The notes under the pieces were generated by a model. That model worked only from the letters and a program-made list of their open reading frames with translations, had not been told where the DNA came from and did not search any database. From CAZJNX01 sp964547415 (GTDB taxonomy: Bacteria > Pseudomonadota > Alphaproteobacteria > Rhizobiales > Amorphaceae): a DNA stretch of 15,410 nt. The position numbers and the translations under genes are program-made. This document shows positions 5,331 through 12,154 of the stretch, piece by piece (position 1 is the first letter of the stretch; every line of letters begins with the position of its first letter). Location: NCBI GenBank assembly GCA_964547415.1, contig CAZJNX010000114.1, positions 1-15,410 on the forward strand, read 5' to 3'.

Positions 5331-6770
5331 TCAGGCGCGCTCGGGCGCGAGGGCGGCCTCGAGGGCCGCGGCGACCTGGAAGAGGAAGCGGTCCGCGCCC
5401 GCCCGCGCGAACAGCATCAGGCCGGCCGGGGCGCCCGATGGCGTCGCCACCGGCAGGCTGAGGGCGGGGACGCCGGCGAGGTTGGCGAGCATCGGGTTGC
5501 GCAGGAGGAGGCGGTTGACGCGCGTGAAGGCGGCGTCGTCCTCGGCGAGGTCGGCGATCGGCGGAGCCACGACGGGCACGGTCGGCAGGATCGCCACGTC
5601 CGCCGCCGACAGGTCCTCGGCGAAGGTGGCCATGAAGGCGGCGCGGCGGTCGAGGAGGTCGATGTAGTCGGCCGCCGACTGGTCGCGCCCCCACAGGATC
5701 CGCTCCCGGATGCGCGGGTCGTAGGCGTCGCCATGGTCCTTCAGGAAGGGCCGGTGGAAGGCGTGGGCCTCCGCTGCGACGATGCCCCCCTTCTCGAGGA
5801 GCCCCGGCAGGCGGGACAGGCTGGCGAGGGTGGTCCGCTGCAGCCGCGCCCCCGCCCGGCCGAGCCGGTCGAGCGCCCGGTCGAAGGCGGCGGCCACCGT
5901 CCCGTCGAGGTCCTCCACGGGCTGTCCCTCGAGAACGGCGAGACGCAGGCTCGCCACCGGGTGCGGGACGAGGGGGCGGACCGCCTCGCCCGCGAGCACC
6001 TGGTCGACGAGGTCGAGGCAGGCGACGCGGTGGGCGAGGGCGCCCACGCTGTCGAGGCTGCGCGACAGCGGCACGACGCCCTCGAGCGGGATGCGCCCGG
6101 GCGTCGGCCGGTAGCCGCACAGGCCGGTGAGGGCGGCCGGGATGCGGCAGGACCCGCCGGTGTCCGTGCCGAGGGCGGCGAGCGCCATCCCGTCGGCGAC
6201 GGCGACCGCGCCGCCGGAGGTGGAGCCGCCGGGGATGCGCCCGGTCGCCCGGTCGTACGGGTTGCGGGGCGTGTCGTAGTGGGGGTTGAGGCCGACGGCC
6301 GAGTAGGCGAACTCGGTCATGTTGGTGCGGCCGAAGGGGACGGCGCCGGCGGCCCGCAGCCGGGCGACGGCAGGCGCGTCCGCCGCCGCGGGCCGGTCGC
6401 TCGCGTGGAAGACGGAGCCTGCGCCGGTCCGCTCGCCCGCCACGTCGAACAGGTCCTTGATCGCCACCGGCACGCCGGCGAGGGGCCCGCCCGGATGACC
6501 GCCGGCGACGGCGGTGTCGACGGCGCGGGCGAGGAGGGCGATCCGCTCCCGGTCGAGCTCGAGGAACACGCGCCCGCCTTCGCCGGTCCGGTCGGTGGCC
6601 GCCGCGAGGCAGCGGGCGGCGAGCGCTTCGGCGGAGATCCGCCCTTCGCGAACCGCCGTCGCCGCCTCGGCGACCGGCATCGGCCGGCGCGGCCAGGGCG
6701 GGGGCGGCGCCGCCTCCGCGAGGAGCTCCTCTGAAGGCCCACCGGGGCCGGCGTGTGCGCCGTCGGTCAT
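5331..6770 (-). CDS. Amidase-signature family hydrolase (AtzE/GatA-like)
   Basis: A 479-residue enzyme of the amidase-signature family, which hydrolyses carboxamides through a Ser-cisSer-Lys triad. All three are visible: Lys105 in GVPVAIKDLFDVAG, Ser183 in RIPGGSTSGGAVAVADG and nucleophile Ser207 in GTDTGGSCRIPAALTG. The block TNMTEFAYSAVGLNPHY with PLSRSLDSVG resembles stand-alone amidases of the AtzE/indoleacetamide-hydrolase kind. It is not a real GatA candidate, since no gatB or gatC is adjacent. Residues 1-30 are a Pro/Ala-rich extension. Start: ATG at 6770 with AAGGA upstream (minus strand). It is the first gene of a probable three-gene unit; the gap to the N-carbamoylase gene is 103 bp. 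The exact substrate is unknown. A mono-amide or carbamoyl compound fits the neighbours. Confidence 0.9.
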   Translation of the reverse strand: MTDGAHAGPGGPSEELLAEAAPPPPWPRRPMPVAEAATAVREGRISAEALAARCLAAATDRTGEGGRVFLELDRERIALLARAVDTAVAGGHPGGPLAGVPVAIKDLFDVAGERTGAGSVFHASDRPAAADAPAVARLRAAGAVPFGRTNMTEFAYSAVGLNPHYDTPRNPYDRATGRIPGGSTSGGAVAVADGMALAALGTDTGGSCRIPAALTGLCGYRPTPGRIPLEGVVPLSRSLDSVGALAHRVACLDLVDQVLAGEAVRPLVPHPVASLRLAVLEGQPVEDLDGTVAAAFDRALDRLGRAGARLQRTTLASLSRLPGLLEKGGIVAAEAHAFHRPFLKDHGDAYDPRIRERILWGRDQSAADYIDLLDRRAAFMATFAEDLSAADVAILPTVPVVAPPIADLAEDDAAFTRVNRLLLRNPMLANLAGVPALSLPVATPSGAPAGLMLFARAGADRFLFQVAAALEAALAPERA

Positions 6771-6860
6771 CTCGTCCTTCCCGGGTTCGGGGCCGTCCGG
6801 CCGGCCCCCGCGCCCAGCCCCGCCGGCGTGGCCCCCGGTGCGGTCAAGCGGAGCAACCCG

Positions 6861-6889
6861 CGCGCCGGCCACCGGTTCCGGCCGGCGCG
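6861..6889 (-). terminator. Perfect 10-bp inverted repeat behind the ParB-like gene
   Basis: CGCGCCGGCC (6861-6870) and GGCCGGCGCG (6880-6889) are exact reverse complements with a 9-base loop. The stem begins one base after the ParB-like stop codon (6891-6893) and ends about 90 bases before the amidase start. It probably separates the two transcription units, although no T-run follows on the minus strand. Confidence 0.55.
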
Positions 6890-6890
6890 G

Positions 6891-7328
6891 TCAGGGGCCG
6901 GGGGCGTCTGCCGGGGCGTCGCCCTCGAGGAGGGTCTCGCTGAGGGGGGTGCGGTAGACCAGGAAGGACAGGGTGCGCACCTTGCGGCGGAAGAGGTTCG
7001 GCCAGAATTCCCGGGCCACCTTGCGGGCCGCCGTGAGGCGATGGCCGCCGTCCACCACCACCCAGTTCCCGCGGCGGCCGATGCGCACGATGATGGGCGA
7101 GGCGTTGTTGTAGCCGTCGTTCCGGATCGCATCGAGGATGCGCTTCAGGCGCGGGTCGTCCTCCCGCTCGTCGTTTTTGAGGGGCAGGGAATCGAGCGCC
7201 TCCACCGGCACCTCGATCAGCGCCATGTTCTCGTAGAACTCCACCGACTTAAGCTCGTCCGCCGAGCGCACCATCTGGACCGGCGGGATGCGTCGCCGCT
7301 CGCCGCCGCCCGCGGGGCCCGCGCTCAT
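6891..7328 (-). CDS. Stand-alone ParB N-terminal-domain (ParB/sulfiredoxin-fold) protein
   Basis: 145 residues. The core shows a ParB-N style layout: IEVPVEALDSLPLKNDERED, a helix RLKRILDAIRNDGY, the strand SPIIVRI, and the nucleotide-box motif WVVVDGGHRLTAARKV (residues 89-104), where G-H-R matches box II of the ParB/Srx fold. The C-terminal part (FWPNLFRRKVRTLSFLVYRTPL) is not the helix-turn-helix DNA-binding domain of true ParB, and there is no parA nearby, so it is not a chromosome partition gene. CTP or ATP binding, or a nuclease-like activity, is possible but not shown. Start: ATG at 7328 is used; no Shine-Dalgarno is visible, and an inner ATG at 7274 before VRSADELKSVEFYENM is an alternative. 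It is divergent from the unknown gene at 7438, with 109 bp between them. Confidence 0.75.
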   Translation of the reverse strand: MSAGPAGGGERRRIPPVQMVRSADELKSVEFYENMALIEVPVEALDSLPLKNDEREDDPRLKRILDAIRNDGYNNASPIIVRIGRRGNWVVVDGGHRLTAARKVAREFWPNLFRRKVRTLSFLVYRTPLSETLLEGDAPADAPGP

Positions 7329-7437
7329 GCCCGCGTGCCGCCGGGGGCGGCCGCCGCGATTGTCCTTCCTCGCCGTCGTCCCATGTCCCTCACCGTGGTG
7401 GCAGGGGCGGCCGATGCCGCCGTCGGAGGGGCGGAAG

Positions 7438-7872
7438 ATGTTCGTTTGGCCCGGGCTCGTCCCCTTCGCCGAGGGGGAGGCGATCGAGGTGAAGGTCCGT
7501 CGGGCGGTGTTCCGGTTGACGGGCCGGGCGGTGGTCACGCGCCTGTCCGACCGGGAACTCGCTCTCGCGGTGGAGATTCCGCGACAGGGGGTGTTCGTGC
7601 CGGAAACGCGCCTTGTCTATCGTTACAGGCTGCCGGCGGCGGATCAAGCCGCGCTGGTGGCGGTGACCTGGAACGACCGCCACATGGAGGACGGCGCCGC
7701 GCGCATCGAGCCGGAGGACGGGGGCCGCGCCGTGCGGGTGGCGGCGGCCCTCGGCGGCGCAGCGGTCTCCTGGCGGATCGGGCGGGCCGGCCCGCGGGGC
7801 CTCGTGGTCGACGAGGTGCGGGGCCATCCGCTCGTCGCGGGGGCGAGCGTGCGCCTCCACGGCCGGCCGTGA
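7438..7872 (+). CDS. Unrecognised 144-residue protein
   Basis: I do not recognise the family. The ATG at 7438 follows GGAGG (7425-7429) by eight bases, so this start is preferred over the in-frame ATG at 7414. The sequence is predicted to be largely beta-strand: FVWPGLVPFAEGEAIEVKV, AVFRLTGRAVVTRLSDREL, ETRLVYRYRLP, AALVAVTWNDRHMEDGAARI, then VRVAAALGGAAVSWRIG and GLVVDEVRGHPLV. It has no signal peptide, membrane segment or Cys. Alternating strands with acidic turns suggest a small beta-sandwich or lipocalin-like barrel; this is inference. It lies 30 bp before the exported M23 peptidase on the same strand, which suggests one transcript. It may act with the peptidase or simply share its promoter. 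Confidence 0.62.
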   Translation: MFVWPGLVPFAEGEAIEVKVRRAVFRLTGRAVVTRLSDRELALAVEIPRQGVFVPETRLVYRYRLPAADQAALVAVTWNDRHMEDGAARIEPEDGGRAVRVAAALGGAAVSWRIGRAGPRGLVVDEVRGHPLVAGASVRLHGRP

Positions 7873-7902
7873 GGCCATGACTGTTCGATAGGGAGTGTCC
7901 GG

Positions 7903-8922
7903 ATGCCGGAGCGTCAGAGCCTGAAGCGCGCCGCGTGGGGCGGCCTCGTCCCGGCGGCGCTCGCCGCCGTTCTCGCCGTTCCGGCCGCCGCGGAGGCGCC
8001 GCGGCTCGTCACGCCCGTCGCCTGCACCCTCGGCGAGGACTGCTTCGTCCAGAACCTCGTCGACGTGGACCCGGGGCCGGAGGCGACCGACTTCCGCTGC
8101 ACGTCCTTCACCTACGACGGCCACTCGGGGACCGACTTCCGCGTGCCCAACCGCGTGGCGATGGAGCGGGGCGTGGCGGTGCTGTCCGCCGCGCCCGGCC
8201 GCGTCCTGCGGGTGCGCGACGGGGAGCCGGACCGGGACTTCGGGGCGGATCAGGGCGCGGACGTCTCCGGCCGGGAATGCGGCAACGGCGTGGTGGTCGC
8301 CCACGCGGGCGGGCTCGAGACCCAGTACTGCCACCTGCGCGAGGGCAGCCTCGCGGTCCGGCCGGGCGAGCGGGTCGCCGCCGGCACGCCCCTCGGCCTC
8401 GTCGGCGCGTCCGGGGAGACGGAGTTCCACCACGTCCACGTCACCGTGCGGCGGGACGGGGAGACGGTGGATCCCTTCACCGGCCGCGCGGTGGGCGAGG
8501 GGGCGTGCGGCGAGCCCGGCGAGCCCCTGTGGGCCGACGCCGCGCCGGTGACGGCGGCGATCGAGGCGCGGGTCGTGAACGCGGGCTTCGCGGCGGGGCC
8601 GGTGGACATGGCGGACATCGAGGCGGGCCGGCTGCCGATCGCCACCCTCGCGCCGGACGCGCCTGCCCTCGTCTTCTTCGGCCGCGCCGCGAACCTCAGG
8701 GCGGGGGACGAGCAGCGCATCGCCATCACGGGCCCGGCCGGCCTCGACCTCGCCACCACGGCCGAGCCGCTGCCCGACCGGCGGGCCCAGGCGATGGTGT
8801 TCGCGGGGCGGCGCGCCCCGGACGGGGGCTGGCCGCAGGGGATCTACGCCGGTCGTTACGAGGTGATCCGGGACGGGGCGGTCCTCGACGCGGCGGCCGT
8901 GACCCTCGTCGTCGGCGAGTGA
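7903..8922 (+). CDS. Exported M23 (LytM-type) metallopeptidase
   Basis: 339 residues. Residues 1-31 make a signal peptide (LVPAALAAVLAVPAAA, cut near AEA), so it acts in the periplasm. The M23 zinc site is complete: His74 and Asp78 in the GHSGTDFR block and the HVH motif (His177-Val-His179) in EFHHVHVTV, with the YCHL strand at 142-145 before it. These enzymes cut peptide cross-bridges in peptidoglycan. The region CTLGEDCFVQNLVDVDPGP is a conserved Cys-bearing lead-in seen in this group, perhaps forming a disulphide. Residues about 210-339 form a second domain rich in beta-strand, ending VAAVTLVVGE-like, which may bind ligand or target the cell wall. Start: ATG at 7903, preceded by AGGGAG. 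No LysM or SPOR domain is visible. It is the second gene of a pair with the unknown protein at 7438. Confidence 0.88.
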   Translation: MPERQSLKRAAWGGLVPAALAAVLAVPAAAEAPRLVTPVACTLGEDCFVQNLVDVDPGPEATDFRCTSFTYDGHSGTDFRVPNRVAMERGVAVLSAAPGRVLRVRDGEPDRDFGADQGADVSGRECGNGVVVAHAGGLETQYCHLREGSLAVRPGERVAAGTPLGLVGASGETEFHHVHVTVRRDGETVDPFTGRAVGEGACGEPGEPLWADAAPVTAAIEARVVNAGFAAGPVDMADIEAGRLPIATLAPDAPALVFFGRAANLRAGDEQRIAITGPAGLDLATTAEPLPDRRAQAMVFAGRRAPDGGWPQGIYAGRYEVIRDGAVLDAAAVTLVVGE

Positions 8923-9020
8923 GCGGTGCGTTCCCCGCGTTTGCGGATTGTCAAGATCCGGCTCGCGCCATCGTGTTTCCGTCCGTCGTCGGGGCGCGCA
9001 GAGCGGGCCAAGAAGGAACA

Positions 9021-9518
9021 ATGAACGACGGTGGCATTCTCGTCGTCCATCATTCGATGGGCGGGCACACGAAGGAACTGGCGGACGACCTGGCGGCGGG
9101 CCTGAGCGCGGTGGTCGAGCCCGTGCTGGGGCCGCCGGGCGGCGGGCCGTGGCGGTTCGGGCCGCTCCTCGTCTCGGCCCTCCTGCGCCGGCCGGTCGAG
9201 CCCGCGCGGCTCGTCAACGATCCCACCCGCTTCGACCTCGTGCTGGTGGGCGGGCCGATCTGGATGGGCCGCGTGACGCCGCCGGTGCGCGGCTTCCTCG
9301 AACGCTGCCGGGGGCGGCTCCCGCGGGTCGGCTTCTTCGTGTCGGCCGGGCGCTGCGGGCCGGAGGGCGCGTTCGAGGACATGGCGCGCCTCCTCGGCGC
9401 GGCGCCGGTCGCCGTCCTGTGCGTCGACGACCACGACCGCCTGACGGGCGCGCGCCACGGCAAGGCGCTCGCCTTCGCCGACCGGCTCGACCGGCTGCAG
9501 GCCCGCGCCTGCCAGTGA
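9021..9518 (+). CDS. Flavodoxin-like protein
   Basis: 165-residue cytoplasmic protein with a flavodoxin fold. The FMN phosphate loop is visible at the N-terminus: ILVVHHSMGGHTKELADDL, with Ser12 and Thr17 in the S-x-G-x-x-T type loop. The conserved FMN loop FDLVLVGGPIWMGRVTPPVRGFLER follows at residues about 73-97, then VGFFVSAGRCGPEGAFEDM. Members of this family (flavodoxins, WrbA-like quinone reductases, protoporphyrinogen oxidases) carry one FMN and transfer electrons. The best guess is a small FMN-dependent reductase or electron carrier; no partner oxidoreductase is adjacent. Start: ATG at 9021 preceded by AAGGA at 9013-9017. It follows the M23 gene after 98 bp and precedes the universal stress gene by 118 bp on the same strand. 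Confidence 0.84.
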   Translation: MNDGGILVVHHSMGGHTKELADDLAAGLSAVVEPVLGPPGGGPWRFGPLLVSALLRRPVEPARLVNDPTRFDLVLVGGPIWMGRVTPPVRGFLERCRGRLPRVGFFVSAGRCGPEGAFEDMARLLGAAPVAVLCVDDHDRLTGARHGKALAFADRLDRLQARACQ

Positions 9519-9537
9519 CGGCGCCGCGGCGCGGCCA

Positions 9538-9551
9538 TTGCGGTAGATCAA
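9538..9551 (+). promoter_or_regulatory. FNR/FixK-type binding site upstream of the universal stress gene
   Basis: TTGC-N6-TCAA is an exact match to the TTG(A/C)-N6-(T/G)CAA pattern bound by FNR, FixK and FnrL proteins; the right half ATCAA is complete and the left is TTGCG. It lies 86 bp before the ATG of the universal stress gene. The 5' leader after it can form a hairpin, CCGCCC/GGGCGG (9593-9598 with 9602-9607). The inferred role is activation at low oxygen. Confidence 0.55.
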
Positions 9552-9636
9552 TGCAATCGCGGGAGGCGAAATCGACCCTCCCCTGACCGGAGCCGCCCGC
9601 CGGGCGGTTCACGTCTTCGGGAGCGAAGGACGCATC

Positions 9637-10476
9637 ATGGGCTACAAGTCGATCTTCCTGCACTACGAGGACAGCGCGGAGGGCAAGGACCGCTTCGCCC
9701 TCGCCGCCATGCTCGCCCGCCGCTTCGAGGCCCACGTGACGGCCCTTTGCATCGGCGTCGCCCCGGAACCGCCGATGATGATGTACGGCGGCTACGCCGT
9801 CGACCTCGTCACGCAGAACCTCGACGACGTGAAGAAGGAGACGGACGCCCTCAGCGAGAGCGCGTCGAAGCGCATCGAGGCGGAGGGGATTTTGGGCGAA
9901 GCCCGCACCCTCGTCACCACCGCCTCCTCGATCGCCCGGATCGTCGGCGCCCAGACCCGCTACGCGGACCTCATCGTGTGCGGCCAGCCCTACGGGTCGG
10001 ACCAGGAGGACCTTCTCATCCAGGTGCTCGAGGGGGCCCTGTTCGACGGTGGCGCCTCGGTCCTCGTCGCGCCCCGCAAGGCGGTGAACACCATCGGCGA
10101 GCGGGTGATCCTCGCCTGGAACGGCAGCCGGGAGGCGCTCGCCGCCGCCCGCAGCGGCATGGACTTCATGAAGGCGGCGAAGAAGACCGAGGTGCTCCTC
10201 GTCGACCCGGACACCGGCGTCATCGCCGAGGGTCCGGAGCCGGGCGCCGACATCGGCCTCCTCCTCGCCCGCCACGGGGTCGACGTCACCGTCTCGCGCC
10301 TTGCGAGCGCGGGGCGCCCGGTGGGGGAGGTGCTCACCACCCACGTCCTCGACACGGGGGCGGACCTTTTGGTGATGGGGGCCTACGGCCACTCCCGCTT
10401 CCGGGAGTTCGTGCTCGGCGGTGCGACCCGCACGGTGCTGAGGGACGTTCCCGTTCCGGTGCTGATGGCCCACTGA
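9637..10476 (+). CDS. Universal stress protein with two UspA domains
   Basis: 279 residues containing two tandem UspA-type domains (about 1-145 and 150-279). The C-terminal one keeps the ATP-binding signature G-x2-G-x9-G-(S/T) as GAYGHSRFREFVLGGATRTV (near residues 248-267); the N-terminal one has lost it (CGQPYGSDQEDLLIQVLEG). The N-terminus MGYKSIFLHYED is typical of the tandem form found in alphaproteobacteria. These cytoplasmic proteins respond to starvation, oxygen limitation and other stress, binding ATP without known catalysis. Start: ATG at 9637 with GAAGGA six bases upstream. The upstream TTGC-N6-TCAA box (9538-9551) suggests FNR/FixK control. It is followed by a convergent hairpin before the minus-strand aminotransferase. 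Confidence 0.95.
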   Translation: MGYKSIFLHYEDSAEGKDRFALAAMLARRFEAHVTALCIGVAPEPPMMMYGGYAVDLVTQNLDDVKKETDALSESASKRIEAEGILGEARTLVTTASSIARIVGAQTRYADLIVCGQPYGSDQEDLLIQVLEGALFDGGASVLVAPRKAVNTIGERVILAWNGSREALAAARSGMDFMKAAKKTEVLLVDPDTGVIAEGPEPGADIGLLLARHGVDVTVSRLASAGRPVGEVLTTHVLDTGADLLVMGAYGHSRFREFVLGGATRTVLRDVPVPVLMAH

Positions 10477-10484
10477 GGGCAGCG

Positions 10485-10515
10485 GGGCGGCGGCCCGCCG
10501 ACGGGTCCGCCGCCC
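10485..10515. terminator. Bidirectional hairpin between the universal stress and aminotransferase genes
   Basis: GGGCGGCGG (10485-10493) pairs with CCGCCGCCC (10507-10515); inside it CCCG (10494-10497) pairs with CGGG (10502-10505), leaving only a bulged T. The stem of about 13 bp is followed by TTCTC on the plus strand. It lies 8 bp after the stress-gene stop and 13 bp beyond the aminotransferase stop, so it can serve both convergent genes. Confidence 0.6.
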
Positions 10516-10528
10516 TTCTCCGTCCGCC

Positions 10529-11917
10529 CTACTCGGCGGCCTCGAGCTTCGCCGCGCCGCGGGCCCGGATCTTCTCCACGATCCCGCGGCCCCGCTCCGT
10601 CCCGCTCTTCTCGAAGAAGGCGACGACGGCGTCCGCGTAGGCGCCTTCCCGCGCCTCGGCGATCGCCTTCGGCAGCGCGGCGCGGAACGTCTCCATGCAG
10701 GCCTCCTCCGAGTCGGAGTAGTTGAGGCGGATGTAGTCGGCCGCCTTCACGTCGCCGAGGCCGTCGCCCGGGATCACGGCGACGCGGTGGTTGAGGAGGC
10801 CGACGGTGATCTCCTGCGCCGTCACGCCCGTGCCCGACACGTCGATCATCATGCAGAAGCCGTACTGCGGCGCCACGGGGATCGACACGCCCGGCGTCGC
10901 CGCCACGGTCTCGGCGATGTGGGCGAAGTTCTTCCGCATGATCTCGGTCGAGCGGGCGAGGTACGCCTCGTCCTTCATGGCGGCGAGCGTCGCGTACTGG
11001 CCCGGGTAGTTGATGTGGATCTTGGTGATCTCCATCTTGGTCAGGAACGCGCCGCGGATCAGCGCGGGGTGCCCGGCCATGAAGCCGACGCGGATCGCGG
11101 GCATTCCGTACCCCTTCGACACGCCCGTCACCGACACGACGTGAGAAACGTCAATGCCCTCGTTGGCGAGCGAGGCCATCGGGATGTGCACGGCGTCCGG
11201 ATCGGTCTGGTGGGTGTTATGGGTGATGTTGTTGAAGATCACGATCCCGTGCTCGCGCGCGATCTCCGCGAGCTCGATGAGTTCTTCCTTCGTCTGGACG
11301 ACGCCGAACGGGTTGATGGGGTCGCACACCACCAGCATCTTGGTGTGCGGGGTGATCTTCGCCCGCACCTCGTCGGGCTTCAGGCGGTAGCCGTTGGCGG
11401 CGTTGAGCTCGATCGGGACCACTTTCGCCCCGCACACCTCGGCCGCGGGCACGAAGTGGAAGTAGCCCGGGTCGGTGACGATCACCTCGTCGCCCGGGTT
11501 CAGGAAGGTGAGGTAGGTGTAGCCGATGCCCCCTTGCGCGCCCTCGACGCCGAGGACCTCGAAGTCCGGGCCGAGCTTGCGGGAGAACTTCTTTTCCGCG
11601 ACGAGGGCCTTCAGCTCCGGCAGGCAGTCGGGCGGGTAGACCTCGAGGATCTCGTGGGTGGCGGCGTTGCGGAAGGCTTCGATCGCGCTCTCGGGCGGGC
11701 CCACGTGGTTGGCCATGTAGCCCATATCGTACCAGCCCTTGCCGGTGACGGCGTAGACGCCCCCGGGCGCCACCTCGTTCCAGTCGAGGCCGAGGATGTC
11801 GATGGCGGTCTTGAAGGTGAAGTAGTTGCCCATGCCCTGGGGATGATGCAGGAGCGCCTTGGCGCGGGTGGACAGGAGCCTGTCCTGCATGGCAGCGGTC
11901 TCGCCGGTTTCGGCCAT
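10529..11917 (-). CDS. Class I/II PLP-dependent aminotransferase
   Basis: 462 residues of fold-type I. The PLP lysine is Lys268 in SVTGVSKGYGMPAIRVGFM, the NPxG-type block is VVCDPINPFGVVQ, and the substrate-carboxylate Arg is in the DYIRLNYSDSEE segment. Other blocks: GVEGAQGGIGYTYLTFLNPGDEV and YFHFVPAAEVCGAKVVPIE. Oddly, where family members have an Asp that binds the pyridine nitrogen (usually in a DExY sequence), this protein reads FNNITHNTHQ (Asn229, Asn230), with no Asp. The reaction is therefore uncertain: it may be a slow transaminase, a decarboxylase or another PLP reaction. Start: ATG at 11917 with GGGAG upstream (minus strand). Its promoter faces the divergent GntR gene. Substrate unknown. 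Confidence 0.85.
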   Translation of the reverse strand: MAETGETAAMQDRLLSTRAKALLHHPQGMGNYFTFKTAIDILGLDWNEVAPGGVYAVTGKGWYDMGYMANHVGPPESAIEAFRNAATHEILEVYPPDCLPELKALVAEKKFSRKLGPDFEVLGVEGAQGGIGYTYLTFLNPGDEVIVTDPGYFHFVPAAEVCGAKVVPIELNAANGYRLKPDEVRAKITPHTKMLVVCDPINPFGVVQTKEELIELAEIAREHGIVIFNNITHNTHQTDPDAVHIPMASLANEGIDVSHVVSVTGVSKGYGMPAIRVGFMAGHPALIRGAFLTKMEITKIHINYPGQYATLAAMKDEAYLARSTEIMRKNFAHIAETVAATPGVSIPVAPQYGFCMMIDVSGTGVTAQEITVGLLNHRVAVIPGDGLGDVKAADYIRLNYSDSEEACMETFRAALPKAIAEAREGAYADAVVAFFEKSGTERGRGIVEKIRARGAAKLEAAE

Positions 11918-12011
11918 GGGTCCGTTCTCCCTGTTTCGGGTCCGCTTCCGGCGGGCCGCGCCCCGCGCGCCTTCGGCGGGCGTGGGCGCCTCAGGGCCGC
12001 GCCGGAATTGT

Positions 12012-12025
12012 CGACAGTACTGTCG
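12012..12025. promoter_or_regulatory. 14-bp perfect palindrome, probable GntR operator
   Basis: CGACAGTACTGTCG is its own reverse complement and extends to 18 bp (TG.CGACAGTACTGTCG.CA) with one mismatched pair at 12011/12026. FCD-type GntR proteins bind such short dyads. It overlaps the putative -10 of the minus-strand aminotransferase gene, a position that would block RNA polymerase. Confidence 0.6.
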
Positions 12026-12031
12026 GCAGGT

Positions 12032-12045
12032 TTGACGCCTGTCAA
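12032..12045. promoter_or_regulatory. Second dyad, TTGAC-N4-GTCAA, on the aminotransferase -35
   Basis: The inverted repeat TTGAC (12032-12036) and GTCAA (12041-12045) with four bases between may be a second operator. On the minus strand it contains TTGACA (12045-12040), the consensus -35, which is followed after 17 bases by CAGTAC (12022-12017) as a weak -10. TACTGT recurs at 12018-12023 and 12050-12055, 32 bp apart. Confidence 0.5.
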
Positions 12046-12154
12046 CCCGTACTGTAAGGGGGGCAAGACGGTTTTGCAACTTGAGGATGCGCCCGCGGCG
12101 CCGCCCTGCGGCGACGACGCGGGCGACCCCGCCCTTTCGGAGCGCACGCCCCGG

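Noticed and set aside
5331..6770. GatA subunit of Asp/Glu-tRNA amidotransferase
   Set aside because: The amidase signature is shared, but no gatB or gatC is adjacent, and the sequence around the substrate region looks like stand-alone amidases.
6891..7328. Chromosome or plasmid ParB
   Set aside because: Only the N-terminal fold is present: no helix-turn-helix, no C-terminal dimer domain, no parA and no parS-like sequence seen.
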